Notes under the pieces: generated by a model
Databases searched by the model: none
Seen by the model: the letters and a program-made list of their open reading frames with translations, nothing else
Told to the model about the DNA's origin: nothing
Shown here: piece by piece, positions 6,953 to 15,986 of the stretch
Layout of the letters: every line of letters starts with the position of its first letter
How positions within the stretch are numbered: position 1 is the first letter of the stretch
Program-made: the position numbers and the translations under genes
Source: Planctomycetota bacterium
GTDB lineage: Bacteria > Planctomycetota > Planctomycetia > Planctomycetales > Planctomycetaceae
DNA length: 39,390 bases
Direction of reading: 5' to 3'
Assembly: GCA_027623235.1 (NCBI GenBank)
Contig: JAQBVJ010000066.1
Coordinates: 1-39,390 of the forward strand

Positions 6953-7474
6953 CTACTCGGCGCACTCAGAAGTCACATCTTCCGCGATGATCAGCCATCG
7001 CTGGGAAGTGCGGTTGGCTTCCCAGCTGAAGAGCTCGACCTTTTCATTCAGGCGAAGCCGAATGACATCGCCCGTCTTCATGTGGGATGCAACAGAGCCC
7101 GGTTTGTCGAGGGCGAAAGCGTGGGATGGGCCAAACGTGGTTTCCCGGAATCGCTGCCGCAGATCGGAAATCAAAGGCACCGCGAATCGGGGGATTTGGA
7201 CATTCGCCGAGCCCTCGGCCATGTTTTCGTTGATGAGCGTGAAGCTGCTTCCGCTCCTTCGAAAAGCGGTCATCCGTAATTTTGTGGATGTGCACTCGTC
7301 GATCCGCACTTCCAGGACTGTCCCGAAGATTCCACCGGTCATCGTCTTAAAGAAAAGTGCACCGGCAGCCGCAAACAAAAGCACGGCGAGAATTCCGAGG
7401 CCCCACCAAAGCCGCCGCCGAACCGCCATTGTGTTCCTGGTCGGCCCGCCAACGGGCGAGTTCGAATCGGTCAC
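6953..7474 (-). CDS. Small membrane-anchored protein of unknown function
   Basis: A 173-residue protein I do not recognise. A short N-terminal cytoplasmic stretch is followed by one membrane helix (about residues 21-45, LWWGLGILAVLLFAAAGALF). A beta-rich domain on the other side of the membrane has an OB-like or SH3-like look (GTVLEVRIDEC, GDVIRLRLNEKVELFSW). The start is GTG 7474, overlapping the stop of the upstream aas-like gene in GTGA, so the two are probably translationally coupled. An internal ATG at codon 16 is an alternative start just before the membrane helix. The coupling suggests a job at the membrane related to phospholipid repair, but this is inference. The HzsA-like gene follows about 45 bp downstream on the same strand. 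Confidence 0.7.
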   Translation of the reverse strand: MTDSNSPVGGPTRNTMAVRRRLWWGLGILAVLLFAAAGALFFKTMTGGIFGTVLEVRIDECTSTKLRMTAFRRSGSSFTLINENMAEGSANVQIPRFAVPLISDLRQRFRETTFGPSHAFALDKPGSVASHMKTGDVIRLRLNEKVELFSWEANRTSQRWLIIAEDVTSECAE

Positions 7475-10400
7475 GATTCACGGCCGAATTCAGCGATCGC
7501 TTTTTCTTTGACGCCTCGCAGATCGAGTTTTCCGGTACCCAGCAAAGGGATCTCCTCGACCAGAAGAAAACTGTCGGCGGACGGCAGCCAGAGATTCGGG
7601 AGTCCGGCGTCGCTCAGTGCGGCGATCAGTTCGTCGACTGGCTTTGCCAACGGCCTGTGAAGCACGATCAAGCGTTCTCCCTTTTTTGCGTCCGGGACGG
7701 AGGTGACGGCGAGCTTCGGCGATGTGTCGTCCGAGTCGGGATCTTCCAGGGCTTTGTTAAGTTCCTCCTCGATGCGGATGTGCGGAACCATCTCGCCGCC
7801 AATTTTGGAGAAGCGGCTCAGGCGGCCGGTAATCGTGACAAAGCCCTGGTCATCGATGACGGCAATGTCGCCGGTGTTGTACCAGTCGTCTTTGATGACC
7901 TCGGCAGTTTTCTCCGGGCGGTTCAGGTAACCGAGCATCACGTTCGGCCCCTGAATCTGCAGCAGCCCGGGCTTGTTCAATCCAAGCTCCTGCCCGGTGT
8001 CCAGGTCGACAATTCTGGCGGCCACGTTCGGAACCGGGCGACCGACGGAACCCATTTTTGTTCCCGTCTGGCCCGTTCCGGCGGCGTTGTTGCGGTGGTC
8101 CGGGACGTTGGCGATGGCCAGTGGCGAGAGTTCCGTCGTGCCGTATCCCTCGGTCGGGAAGATGCCGAATTTTTCGTGGAACTCGTTGGCGAGCGACTCG
8201 GGAAGTTTCTCGGCTCCCACGATCGCCAGGTCGACGTGCTGCATCTGCTCTTTGGTGCAGCGCTTCAGGTAGGTCTTCAGGAAGGTCGGTGTCGCGGCGA
8301 TGATCGTGACCCGGTGCTTCTCACACAGTTCGCCGATCGTGCGACCGTCGAGCGGGTTGAAGTGGTAAACGCCTTTCGGTTCCAGAGTGAGCGGCAGCCA
8401 CAGCATCAACGTAAAGCCGAAACTGTGGAAGAATGGCAGGATGCCCAGCAGGCAGTCCTTCTCGGAAATCTGAAACAGCTGATTGGCCGAGGCGATATTC
8501 GAGCCCACGTTGTTGTGAGAGAGCATCACGCCTTTCGGTTCGCCGGTTGACCCTGACGTAAAAATGATCGTCATGACGTCGTCCGGGTCGATCGACGTCA
8601 GACCGAGACGACGTTCAAGCAGACCGAGCGGTTCGACATGAGCCGAAAACGCGCAGAGGGCTTTGTCCGTGCCGGTGACTTTTTCTTTGATGTCCTCAAC
8701 GAGGATCCACTCGGCATCCAGGTTGAGCGGTTTTTTCTCAAGGAACTGTTTGCTTGTGATGATGTGCTTGATGCCGGCTTCTTTGATGCAGAAGTTGAGC
8801 ACCTCTTCGCTGAGCGTGTAGTTCAGGTTGACGCTTACTCGCCCCATGAGTGCCAGCGCCGCATTCGTGATCGAGCCTCCGACCGACGGCGGCAGGAGGA
8901 CTCCGACCATCTTTTCGTCCGGGGCGAGGAACTCACGCTGGAGCACTCTTCGAAACACCAGCGAGCCGGTCAGCAGACGGCCGCCGGTGATGTCCATGCC
9001 GGATGAGTCAGCACTTTTTGAGCGGCTTCGTGCCTGTCGTGACGCTCGCAGAAACTGCCGGGCGGGGATGAGATTCATTGTGCGATGCTCCATAGCCAGG
9101 ACTCCCAGTCGTTCAACTGCCTGCCGGACTTCGTTCAGATCGTCCGCGTCGAGCAGCGGTTTGCCGAAGAGAATGGTAATCGGGTACGGCCAGCGCTTCG
9201 GCCGTTTCCAGAAGAATTTGCCTTTGCTGAAGCTGAAGATGCTCCCCCAAAGCTCGTCAAGGTACGTCGGGATAACCGGCACTTTGGCCCCGTCCGCGAT
9301 CCGCATGATGCCGCGCTGAAACGGCTGCAACTGTCCGGTGCGAGTGATCGCGCCTTCCGCGAAAATGCAGACGAGCTCGCCATCGACGGCCGCCTGCTGA
9401 GCGGTCTTGAGCGACTTGATCAGAGCTCGCGGGCCGTCTGACGCGTTGATCGGGATGACGCCAAACGTGCGACACAGCCAGCCGCGAAAGCCGGGCACCT
9501 CAACGTAGTCTGAGTAAGCGATCATCCGGATCGGCCGGTCGGAAACCATGACCAGCAGAATTCCGTCGAGCCACGAAACGTGATTGGCGACCAGGATCGC
9601 TCCGCCTTTTTCTGGAATGTTTTCGCGGCCGACGACTTTGATTCGGTAAACCAGCAGGCTGAGGCACCACACGCAGAAGCGGATCGTCTGCTGCGGAAGA
9701 ATCCGGAACGAGAGCACGATGACCGGTAATGTCACGAGGCCGGCCACCAGGAAGATGTGGCCCGGGTTCAACCCCGCCCAGTTGAGTCCGTAGTAGGCGG
9801 CCGCTCCGACAAGAATCATGGCGAAGCTGAGGAAGTTGGTCGCCGCGAGAACGGTGCCTCGGTTTTCTTCGTCGCTTCGGTGCTGAATGTTGGCTTCCAG
9901 AGGAATGTCGAAAAACCCGGCAAACAAACCGAGCAGGAACAGCCAGAAGCACGGCCAGATCGACACGACATACCAGTCCGGGGTTGAACCTTTGAGATTC
10001 GTCGATGCGATTTCAATTTTCGATTTCAGCTTCACCTCGGCTTCCGAGGTGTTGTCGTCCGTGAGCTTTCTTTCAATCCGCTTTTCCAGAGCTTCCTGCA
10101 GGTTGGCGTCTTCTGCTTGAAGCTCGACGGTTTTCTCTGGTGCCTCCTGCCAGGCGGCAAAGTAGCTGTCGACTTTCGGGGAGTATTGAGCCTCAATCGG
10201 CTGAGCGGACCAGAACAGGCAGATGGCGCTGAGCGTGATTCCGAACGCTCCCACAGGAACCAGGCCAAGCTCCACTTTGTCGCCGGAAAGGTAACCAGCC
10301 AGCACGCTGCCGATTCCAAGACCCGCTACCAGGATGAGCATCAGCCCGCCCACCTGCTCCGTTGTAAGGAACAGCATTTCCGGGCCGAATCGGTCGAGAT

Positions 10401-11166
10401 TCGTTTGAAAAAACGAAGCCATCATCCAGAAAAATCCGATCCCCAATGCCGTCCTCATCAGAGCAGAATTTGCCGCAAGCATTTTCATGTCGCGCTTCAC
10501 CGCGCCGACCAGACCGGTTTCGATTCGTCGAGTCGGATTCGCCGCGGGCAACTGCCGAATGAGCAGGCTCGTCAGCGTGCCGGCGATGGCAACTCCAACA
10601 AGGGCCAGCGTCGGCAGAAATACCTGCGAGACCTCGATGGATTCTTTCAGGTGGATGTTCGTGCGAGGGAAGATGTAAAACGCGGCGAACATTCCCAGAG
10701 CCGAGGCGCCGACTGTGACGAGGCCCATGACGCCGTTGGCCTTTGAGAGTGCTTCGGGCTTCGTGAGTTCTGCGATCGCTCCAAACTTCGCCGGCCCGAA
10801 CAGCGCGCTTTGCGTTCCCATCAGCCCCACGACGACGATCAACAGCCAGGGGTTTCCCGTAAAGATCGCTCCGATGCCGAGCGCCATGATGACGATTTCG
10901 GCCACTTTGCAGGCGACGATGACGTTTCTCTTGCTGAACCGATCGGCAAGAAATCCTGCGGGAACGGCGAAGATCAGATACGGCAACGTGAAGCTGGCGA
11001 TGCCAACCGTCAGTGCCAGGCTCTCTTCCATCGCCGTTTGAGCGGCTTTGATGGCAAACCAGCGGAACAGGTTATCGTTAAACGCGCCGAGCAGCTGAGT
11101 CAGCAGCAGGCCGATCATGCTGGGAGTAAAGACGCCGCCGCGAAGGTCGGGTCGTTCGGTCGTCAT
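7471..11166 (-). CDS. aas: Three-domain LplT-like transporter / acyltransferase / acyl-ACP ligase
   Basis: A 1231-residue inner-membrane protein joining three activities of lysophospholipid salvage. Residues about 1-490 are a major facilitator domain of LplT type (GAFNDNLFRWFAIKA at the start), with a charged loop at about 335-395. Residues about 500-690 are a PlsC acyltransferase with the HxxxxD motif in NHVSWLDG near 527. Residues about 700-1231 are an AMP-binding acyl ligase with the signature FTSGSTGEPKG near 872 and GYGTTELSP. In E. coli lplT and aas are separate, adjacent genes; fusions of all three are known in other bacteria. Together they would flip 2-acyl lysophospholipid inward, activate a fatty acid and re-acylate it. 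ATG 11166 is the first start and opens directly into the first helix. The downstream membrane-protein gene overlaps it by 4 bp. Confidence 0.9.
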   Translation of the reverse strand: MTTERPDLRGGVFTPSMIGLLLTQLLGAFNDNLFRWFAIKAAQTAMEESLALTVGIASFTLPYLIFAVPAGFLADRFSKRNVIVACKVAEIVIMALGIGAIFTGNPWLLIVVVGLMGTQSALFGPAKFGAIAELTKPEALSKANGVMGLVTVGASALGMFAAFYIFPRTNIHLKESIEVSQVFLPTLALVGVAIAGTLTSLLIRQLPAANPTRRIETGLVGAVKRDMKMLAANSALMRTALGIGFFWMMASFFQTNLDRFGPEMLFLTTEQVGGLMLILVAGLGIGSVLAGYLSGDKVELGLVPVGAFGITLSAICLFWSAQPIEAQYSPKVDSYFAAWQEAPEKTVELQAEDANLQEALEKRIERKLTDDNTSEAEVKLKSKIEIASTNLKGSTPDWYVVSIWPCFWLFLLGLFAGFFDIPLEANIQHRSDEENRGTVLAATNFLSFAMILVGAAAYYGLNWAGLNPGHIFLVAGLVTLPVIVLSFRILPQQTIRFCVWCLSLLVYRIKVVGRENIPEKGGAILVANHVSWLDGILLVMVSDRPIRMIAYSDYVEVPGFRGWLCRTFGVIPINASDGPRALIKSLKTAQQAAVDGELVCIFAEGAITRTGQLQPFQRGIMRIADGAKVPVIPTYLDELWGSIFSFSKGKFFWKRPKRWPYPITILFGKPLLDADDLNEVRQAVERLGVLAMEHRTMNLIPARQFLRASRQARSRSKSADSSGMDITGGRLLTGSLVFRRVLQREFLAPDEKMVGVLLPPSVGGSITNAALALMGRVSVNLNYTLSEEVLNFCIKEAGIKHIITSKQFLEKKPLNLDAEWILVEDIKEKVTGTDKALCAFSAHVEPLGLLERRLGLTSIDPDDVMTIIFTSGSTGEPKGVMLSHNNVGSNIASANQLFQISEKDCLLGILPFFHSFGFTLMLWLPLTLEPKGVYHFNPLDGRTIGELCEKHRVTIIAATPTFLKTYLKRCTKEQMQHVDLAIVGAEKLPESLANEFHEKFGIFPTEGYGTTELSPLAIANVPDHRNNAAGTGQTGTKMGSVGRPVPNVAARIVDLDTGQELGLNKPGLLQIQGPNVMLGYLNRPEKTAEVIKDDWYNTGDIAVIDDQGFVTITGRLSRFSKIGGEMVPHIRIEEELNKALEDPDSDDTSPKLAVTSVPDAKKGERLIVLHRPLAKPVDELIAALSDAGLPNLWLPSADSFLLVEEIPLLGTGKLDLRGVKEKAIAEFGRES

Positions 11167-11340
11167 GGAGTCTGTCCGGGTGGGATGCGAGACTTCGTCA
11201 GGTGGAGCCTGACAAACGGGACAGGCTGCAGAGCGGAAGAAGCAGGGAGAATATAACGCCGCTTCTCATTCGGAAACGCTGGTTCTCCGAGGTGGCTGCC
11301 GGATGAGAGTGACTTCCAGGAGGGCGAGGTGGCAGGACGA

Positions 11341-12054
11341 CTACTCAGCCTCCTCTTTCAGCAGCAGTCGCAGCTTCTCACGCAGTTCGTTTCGTGCGCG
11401 GTGGACGCGGCTGCGGATTGTGCCGATCGGGCAGCCAGCCGTTTCGGCGGCGTCCTCGTAAGACATCCCCTCGATTTCGGTCAGCACGATTGCCGTGCGG
11501 AATTCTTCGGACAGCTCGGCGAGAGCGGCTCGGACCATCTCCTGCTGTTCGCGAGTTTCCATCCGGCTTGACGGGGCCGCGTCGTTGCGGCCGTCGCGAG
11601 GTTCCTCGCCGATCATTTCCCGGGCTGTTTCGATCGAGGTCGTCTTCCGACGAGCCATCTTGCGACGGAAGCTGATCGTCGCGTTGATCGCGATCCGGAA
11701 CAGCCAGGTGTAGAAAGCCGCGTCGCCTCGGAACGAGTCGAGCCGGCGGAACGCATGCACGAAGGCCTCCTGCGTGAGGTCCCGCGCGTCTTCCGGCGAG
11801 CTGACCATCATCAGCACCGATCCGTAAAGGCGGTCCTGATAGCGCACGACGAGCTCGCCGAACGCACTGCTGTCGCCGGCCAGGCACGTCTCGATCAGCT
11901 GCTGGTCCTCGGGGCTGCTCAACTCGGCACGCTCATCGATAGACCGTGGCACGGGCCACGGTGAGGCTTTTTCTACGCGGTCGCGGATGTCGGACCGCTT
12001 CCTTCCGGGGAAGCCGGTGATGTTAGTCGCGTGTCCGAGTGAGTCCAACTCCAC
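11341..12054 (-). CDS. ECF-type RNA polymerase sigma factor
   Basis: A sigma-70 family factor of the ECF group, directing RNA polymerase to a specific promoter set. Region 2 spans FGELVVRYQDRLYGSVLMMV to WLFRIAINATISFRRK and contains the usual DLTQEAFVHAFRRL core-binding helix. A linker rich in charged residues follows. Region 4 (AIVLTEIEGMSYEDAAETAG ... GTIRSRVHRARNELREKL) has the promoter -35 recognition helix-turn-helix. The 237-codon frame starts at GTG 12054 and overlaps the end of lgt by 82 bp. No ribosome site marks this start. A shorter form from GTG 11952 or from a TTG nearer SSPEDQQL is at least as likely, because region 2 begins only after about residue 50. No anti-sigma gene is adjacent. 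Confidence 0.88.
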   Translation of the reverse strand: MELDSLGHATNITGFPGRKRSDIRDRVEKASPWPVPRSIDERAELSSPEDQQLIETCLAGDSSAFGELVVRYQDRLYGSVLMMVSSPEDARDLTQEAFVHAFRRLDSFRGDAAFYTWLFRIAINATISFRRKMARRKTTSIETAREMIGEEPRDGRNDAAPSSRMETREQQEMVRAALAELSEEFRTAIVLTEIEGMSYEDAAETAGCPIGTIRSRVHRARNELREKLRLLLKEEAE

Positions 12055-13055
12055 CGCGCCAGGATGAGTCCCAGGCCGAATACTCCCAGGCTGACCAGCT
12101 GAGAAATCGTAAGCCCGGTTCCGAGCTGCCCCATCTCGTCACCTCGCAGAACCTCGATGCAGATTCGCGAGACGGGATACGTCATCAGAGCCAGCGCGAC
12201 GACCGATCCGTCCCCTGACCGGTACCGGTAATAAGCCGCCGTCAGAGCGGCCAGTACAAGCCCGTTCAGAGAACTGTAAAGCTGAGTCGGATGCAGCAGC
12301 ATCGTCGCGGGAGAATCCGGATCAAGAAATCCCCTTTGCACAAGCACATTCCAAGTGAGCGATCCGGCGGGAAACTGAACTCCCCACGGCAGATCGCACG
12401 CATCGCCGTAGCAGCACCCGTTCAGAAAACAGCCCATCCGGCCGAACGCGACTCCGACAAAGACGGCCGGCACGGTCGCATCAGCAAATTTGAGCGGGTG
12501 GACGCCCCGCATTCGGCAGAGCAGAAAGAAGGTCAGGCTCGCCAGAATGACGCCGCCGTAAAGGACAAGGCCTCCATCCGGCAGATTGATCGTTGCGAGA
12601 AAATAGTCACGCAGAGTGACACAGCCTCGATAGACCTTGTCGTGGTACTGCAGGATGTAGAAGCCTCGCGCTCCGACGATTCCGGCAAGCACGATCTTCA
12701 CGGCCAGATCCCAGGCGAAGTCCGGGGAGACTCCCACGAGCTTCGCTCGCGCGGCTCCGGTCCACCCGGAAAAAATGACCGCACAAACCAGCATTGTTCC
12801 GTAGCCAAACAGCCGCAGCTTCTCGGGCAGAAAACTCGGAGCCATCACGATCGCCGTCGCGATGCCGACCCACCAGGCAATCGCCCAGCGGAAGTCGGAC
12901 GTGAATCCGCCGGCGCTCTTCCACTCTTTTCGAAGCATGAAGACGCCGAGCACGGCCCACAGCGCGAGGAGAATCCCGAATCCAAACCCCGGCGCGGAAA
13001 ACAGCCCGAGATTCCAGTCGCCCCGCACGGGGACTTCAAACAGGACCTGTCTCAT
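11973..13055 (-). CDS. lgt: Prolipoprotein diacylglyceryl transferase family protein
   Basis: A 360-residue polytopic membrane enzyme expected to transfer diacylglycerol from phosphatidylglycerol to the lipobox cysteine of prolipoproteins. The Lgt signature appears as GRMGCFLNGCCYGDAC, where the classical form is GRxGNFxN; cysteine-rich variants of this kind are seen in planctomycete and cyanobacterial relatives. Other family markers are DGGLVLYGG and HPTQLYSSLNG. About seven to eight membrane helices are visible. There is an N-terminal extension with extra helices (about residues 20-110) compared with the usual 260-300 residues. ATG 13055 has AGGGA six bases upstream. The end overlaps the longest version of the sigma factor gene. 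Some Lgt-like paralogues may have other substrates, so the exact activity is probable but not certain. Confidence 0.86.
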   Translation of the reverse strand: MRQVLFEVPVRGDWNLGLFSAPGFGFGILLALWAVLGVFMLRKEWKSAGGFTSDFRWAIAWWVGIATAIVMAPSFLPEKLRLFGYGTMLVCAVIFSGWTGAARAKLVGVSPDFAWDLAVKIVLAGIVGARGFYILQYHDKVYRGCVTLRDYFLATINLPDGGLVLYGGVILASLTFFLLCRMRGVHPLKFADATVPAVFVGVAFGRMGCFLNGCCYGDACDLPWGVQFPAGSLTWNVLVQRGFLDPDSPATMLLHPTQLYSSLNGLVLAALTAAYYRYRSGDGSVVALALMTYPVSRICIEVLRGDEMGQLGTGLTISQLVSLGVFGLGLILARWSWTHSDTRLTSPASPEGSGPTSATA

Positions 13056-13129
13056 CGGCTATCCCTGGTTCGAAATTATGAAACTCATGTGGAGCTCGGC
13101 GTGGCGAAGATTGAACCTGTCTGAACTGC

Positions 13130-13262
13130 TTTCGGATCCACTGTCATCTTTCGGATCCACTGTCATCTTTCGGATCCACTGTCATCTTTCGGATCCACTG
13201 TCATCTTTCGGATCCACTGTCATCTTTCGGATCCACTGTCATCTTTCGGATCCACTGTCATC
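13130..13262. repeat. Seven perfect 19-bp tandem repeats
   Basis: The unit TTTCGGATCCACTGTCATC is repeated seven times without any mismatch. The array ends 9 bp before the stop codon of the M61 peptidase and lies about 75 bp upstream of the lgt start. There are no spacers, so it is not CRISPR. The unit length is not a multiple of three and the array is intergenic. Perfect identity suggests recent expansion and probable length variation between strains. Confidence 0.97.
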
Positions 13263-13270
13263 GACATTCC

Positions 13271-15100
13271 CTATTTCGTACCGAGCCATGCGGCACGACG
13301 CTGCTTCTGGTCCTGGGTGGAGTCCTTGAGTACGCGGACTTTCCAGGTTTCCGCGGGGCTTGCAGCGAAAGTCACCGCAAGTTCTTTCAGTTCGCCTCGA
13401 CGCGAAACAACAAATGTTTGAGTTTCGTCGTCGGCGTACTGCTTGAGCCGTGCTGGAAAGTCAGCTGGCAGGACCCGAAATCCTCCGATCGCGATCAATT
13501 CGTCCTGCGGATTCAGCCCTGCCTTCCAGGCAGGAGAATCCCGAACGACTTTCGAAATCATCAGCCGCCCGCTGGTGACCGTCGTCGTCACGCCCAGCCA
13601 GGGGGTCTTGTCCTTCTTGCCGTCGTCGTCAGAGTCGTCTTTGTCCGATTTGGAGTCAGCCGGTTCGAATTCCAGGCCGAACCACTCCAGCGCTTCGGTG
13701 TAATCCGGCGGCGAGGCTTCGTCGATGTTGGTCTTGAAGAATTCCGACAGGTCGATTCCGGACACTTCTTCAGCGATCGAGCGGAAATCGTCCGGTGTGT
13801 AGCCTTGCTCGACGCAGCGCTGGTAGAGGATTCTCATGGCATCATCGAGCGACTTTTTATTATCAGTCGCACGGCGAATCTTTGCGTCGAGTAAAAACGC
13901 AACGACGGATCCTTTTGTGTAATAACTGATTTGAGAATTGTCAGAATTCTCGTCGCGACGGTAGAGCTTGATCCAGGTGTCGTGAGACGAGTCCCGGAGA
14001 CTCTGCACGTTCTTACCAGGAGCATTCTCAACTCGTTGAACCGTCGTCGAAAAAGCCTCGAAGTATTCTTTCTCCGAGATCACTCCGGACCGGATCAGAC
14101 CGATGTCGTCGTAGTAGCTGGTAATTCCCTCGGCAATCCACAGCGTCGGGATATACACCTCATTTTCGTAGTCGTACTCAACGAGTGCGCGTGGACGCAG
14201 GCGGCGAACGTTCCAGGTGTGAAAGAACTCGTGACTGACCAGACCCAGCCACTTTGCGTAGTCTTTTCGCACGCGGTAGGCAAATCGACTGGTCATCATG
14301 ACCGTGTTATTATCATGCTCCAGCCCGCCGCCGCTTTCGGTAATCAGATTGAAAAAGACGTAACGCGGATACGGTGTGACTCCCCAGAATTGCTGATGAT
14401 GCTGGACGATTTTCGCAACGTCGCTCGCCGCGGCTTTGCCGTCCCAGAGGCCGTCCTCATGCAGATTTGCCAGGATGTGCTCTTTGCCGCCGACTTCGAA
14501 TTTGTGGATCGCCGGGTTGCCGCACAGAAAGGGTGAGTCAACCAGTTCGTCAAAGTCAGCCGCTTCGAATGTGTGATTCTTTCCGTCCACTGGCGGAAGT
14601 GAGGTGACAACGTCTTTCCACTCTTTGGGAGTGTCGACAGTCACTCGGTGCGTTCTTTTTGTTTTCTCGACGAGAGTCAGAAACGTCGGGGCACCATTGA
14701 TCAGCGAGTACCCGGCGTCGACCCAGTTTGAGCGGACACTCATTTCACGACAGTAGAGCCGGTAAGAAACGTGGACGTGGTTCGAGCCGCCGGTTGAGAC
14801 TCGCCAGCGGTTTTTGGAAGTCTTTTCAATCTGGACCACTTTGCGTGCATCATCCACAGCCGATACGGATTCCACATTGCGCGCATATTCGCGAACGAGG
14901 TACGAACCTGGAGTCCACGTGGCCATCATCAGGTCGATGTTGTCTTTTCCGCCCGTCGGGTACGAGGCCACGATGTCGGCGTAGTGGTTCTTCCGATCTG
15001 GAAACTGAATGTGGTAGACAATCGGAGCGGCCGCAATTTCTGCTGCCTCGATGGGCGTTTCAGCAAGCATGGCAAGTCCGATAGCGAGTACGGTCGACAT
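13271..15100 (-). CDS. Exported M61 family (glycyl aminopeptidase-like) protease with PDZ domain
   Basis: A 609-residue zinc metallopeptidase. Residues 1-20 form a short signal peptide (VLAIGLAMLAETPIEAAE). An N-terminal beta domain (about 25-180) is followed by a thermolysin-like catalytic domain with HEFFH in VSHEFFHTWNVRRLRP near residue 290; the second Glu ligand is probably in WIAEGITSYYDD. A C-terminal PDZ domain (about 495-575, LGVTTTVTSGRLMISKVV) probably recognises substrate ends. This order is the standard one for M61 proteins. An acidic Asp/Lys-rich linker (KSDKDDSDDDGKKDK) precedes the PDZ domain. It would act outside the cytoplasmic membrane on N-terminal Gly or Ala peptides. ATG 15100 is the natural start for the signal peptide; the ribosome site is weak. 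Confidence 0.9.
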   Translation of the reverse strand: MSTVLAIGLAMLAETPIEAAEIAAAPIVYHIQFPDRKNHYADIVASYPTGGKDNIDLMMATWTPGSYLVREYARNVESVSAVDDARKVVQIEKTSKNRWRVSTGGSNHVHVSYRLYCREMSVRSNWVDAGYSLINGAPTFLTLVEKTKRTHRVTVDTPKEWKDVVTSLPPVDGKNHTFEAADFDELVDSPFLCGNPAIHKFEVGGKEHILANLHEDGLWDGKAAASDVAKIVQHHQQFWGVTPYPRYVFFNLITESGGGLEHDNNTVMMTSRFAYRVRKDYAKWLGLVSHEFFHTWNVRRLRPRALVEYDYENEVYIPTLWIAEGITSYYDDIGLIRSGVISEKEYFEAFSTTVQRVENAPGKNVQSLRDSSHDTWIKLYRRDENSDNSQISYYTKGSVVAFLLDAKIRRATDNKKSLDDAMRILYQRCVEQGYTPDDFRSIAEEVSGIDLSEFFKTNIDEASPPDYTEALEWFGLEFEPADSKSDKDDSDDDGKKDKTPWLGVTTTVTSGRLMISKVVRDSPAWKAGLNPQDELIAIGGFRVLPADFPARLKQYADDETQTFVVSRRGELKELAVTFAASPAETWKVRVLKDSTQDQKQRRAAWLGTK

Positions 15101-15126
15101 GGTGAGGCTCGTCGCTCAGGGGGAAT

Positions 15127-15927
15127 TCACGCCACTCGGCGTTGAAGGAATCGCTGAGCCTGGCGGAACGGACTTTTGACGTCGAGTCTCAAGTGTGACG
15201 CCCAGGCGGGCGATGCCTCTCCGCGAACGGCCGCGAACCGGGCGAGAGCCCACGCGAACTGTGGGAAAGAAAGCCCTGCTCCGGATTTGCCGCCGCCGGA
15301 TCCACAACTGCCGCCCGAGCAGCCGCAACCACTGTCAAGAACCGCGGTGTTCGAGCTGAACAATCCTGCTCCCAGCAGCACGGTCAGAATGCTGGCCAGC
15401 GGAGCCATTTGTTCCTGAAGTTTTCTGGCGTGATCGGCCGGCGTGTTCCGGTCGGACAGGTCCAGCGAGTGGCTCGACCAGCTTGCCGCGGTGAGCGTCT
15501 CTTCAATGTCTCGCGTCGGTCTGTGCAGTGGTGGGCACATCCATTTGCGGCACGCCTCGCTCTTAAGAAACCCGGTCTGCAGAGCCTGCGCCGCAAGCTG
15601 AATGCCGATGGACGCCGTGAGCACCATTGGCTGCTGGGCGAGTGACGGGTCGATTCGGAGCGACTCAAACTGGAATTCGATTCCGGTTTCGTCAAACGGC
15701 TCCAGGTTCTTGCCGATGTGCCCGATGAACCGCTCGACGTGCTTCTGGACGGACTCGATCGAGTTCTCGTACTCGTCGGGGAAGAACCGATCATTGGGCT
15801 CGATGACCGAGGCTTGCTGTATGCGGGTCGGAGTGAGCCACTCGACGAGGACATCAAATCGCTCGTCAACCCAAAGCTGCTCGCGATCTTCGACAGGGCT
15901 CCTGCGAGCCGTCAGCCAGTTCAGCAT
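15127..15927 (-). CDS. Unknown protein with a Cys/Gly-rich segment
   Basis: A 266-residue protein I do not recognise. I choose ATG 15927 because GGAGG lies 6 bp upstream; the open frame begins 12 codons earlier. Residues about 1-130 are a mixed alpha/beta region with many charged residues. A hydrophobic stretch (PLASILTVLLGAGLFSS, near residue 205) may be a membrane helix. It is followed by SGCGCSGGSCGSGGGKSG, where four cysteines in a glycine run could bind metal or form disulphides. The tail is basic. It lies between the symporter and the M61 peptidase genes, all on the same strand, with gaps of about 60 and 26 bp, so co-transcription is plausible. No function is proposed. Confidence 0.68.
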   Translation of the reverse strand: MLNWLTARRSPVEDREQLWVDERFDVLVEWLTPTRIQQASVIEPNDRFFPDEYENSIESVQKHVERFIGHIGKNLEPFDETGIEFQFESLRIDPSLAQQPMVLTASIGIQLAAQALQTGFLKSEACRKWMCPPLHRPTRDIEETLTAASWSSHSLDLSDRNTPADHARKLQEQMAPLASILTVLLGAGLFSSNTAVLDSGCGCSGGSCGSGGGKSGAGLSFPQFAWALARFAAVRGEASPAWASHLRLDVKSPFRQAQRFLQRRVA

Positions 15928-15986
15928 GTTGACCCTCCATGGTCGTTTGATTTTGACGGGCATCCTGCCGCGTCGGGTTTCGAAGT

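Noticed and set aside
7357..8550. 397-codon open frame on the plus strand
   Set aside because: It is antisense to the aas-like gene, with no family motif and unlikely composition.
13130..13262. CRISPR-like array
   Set aside because: The repeats are directly adjacent without unique spacers and no cas genes are present.
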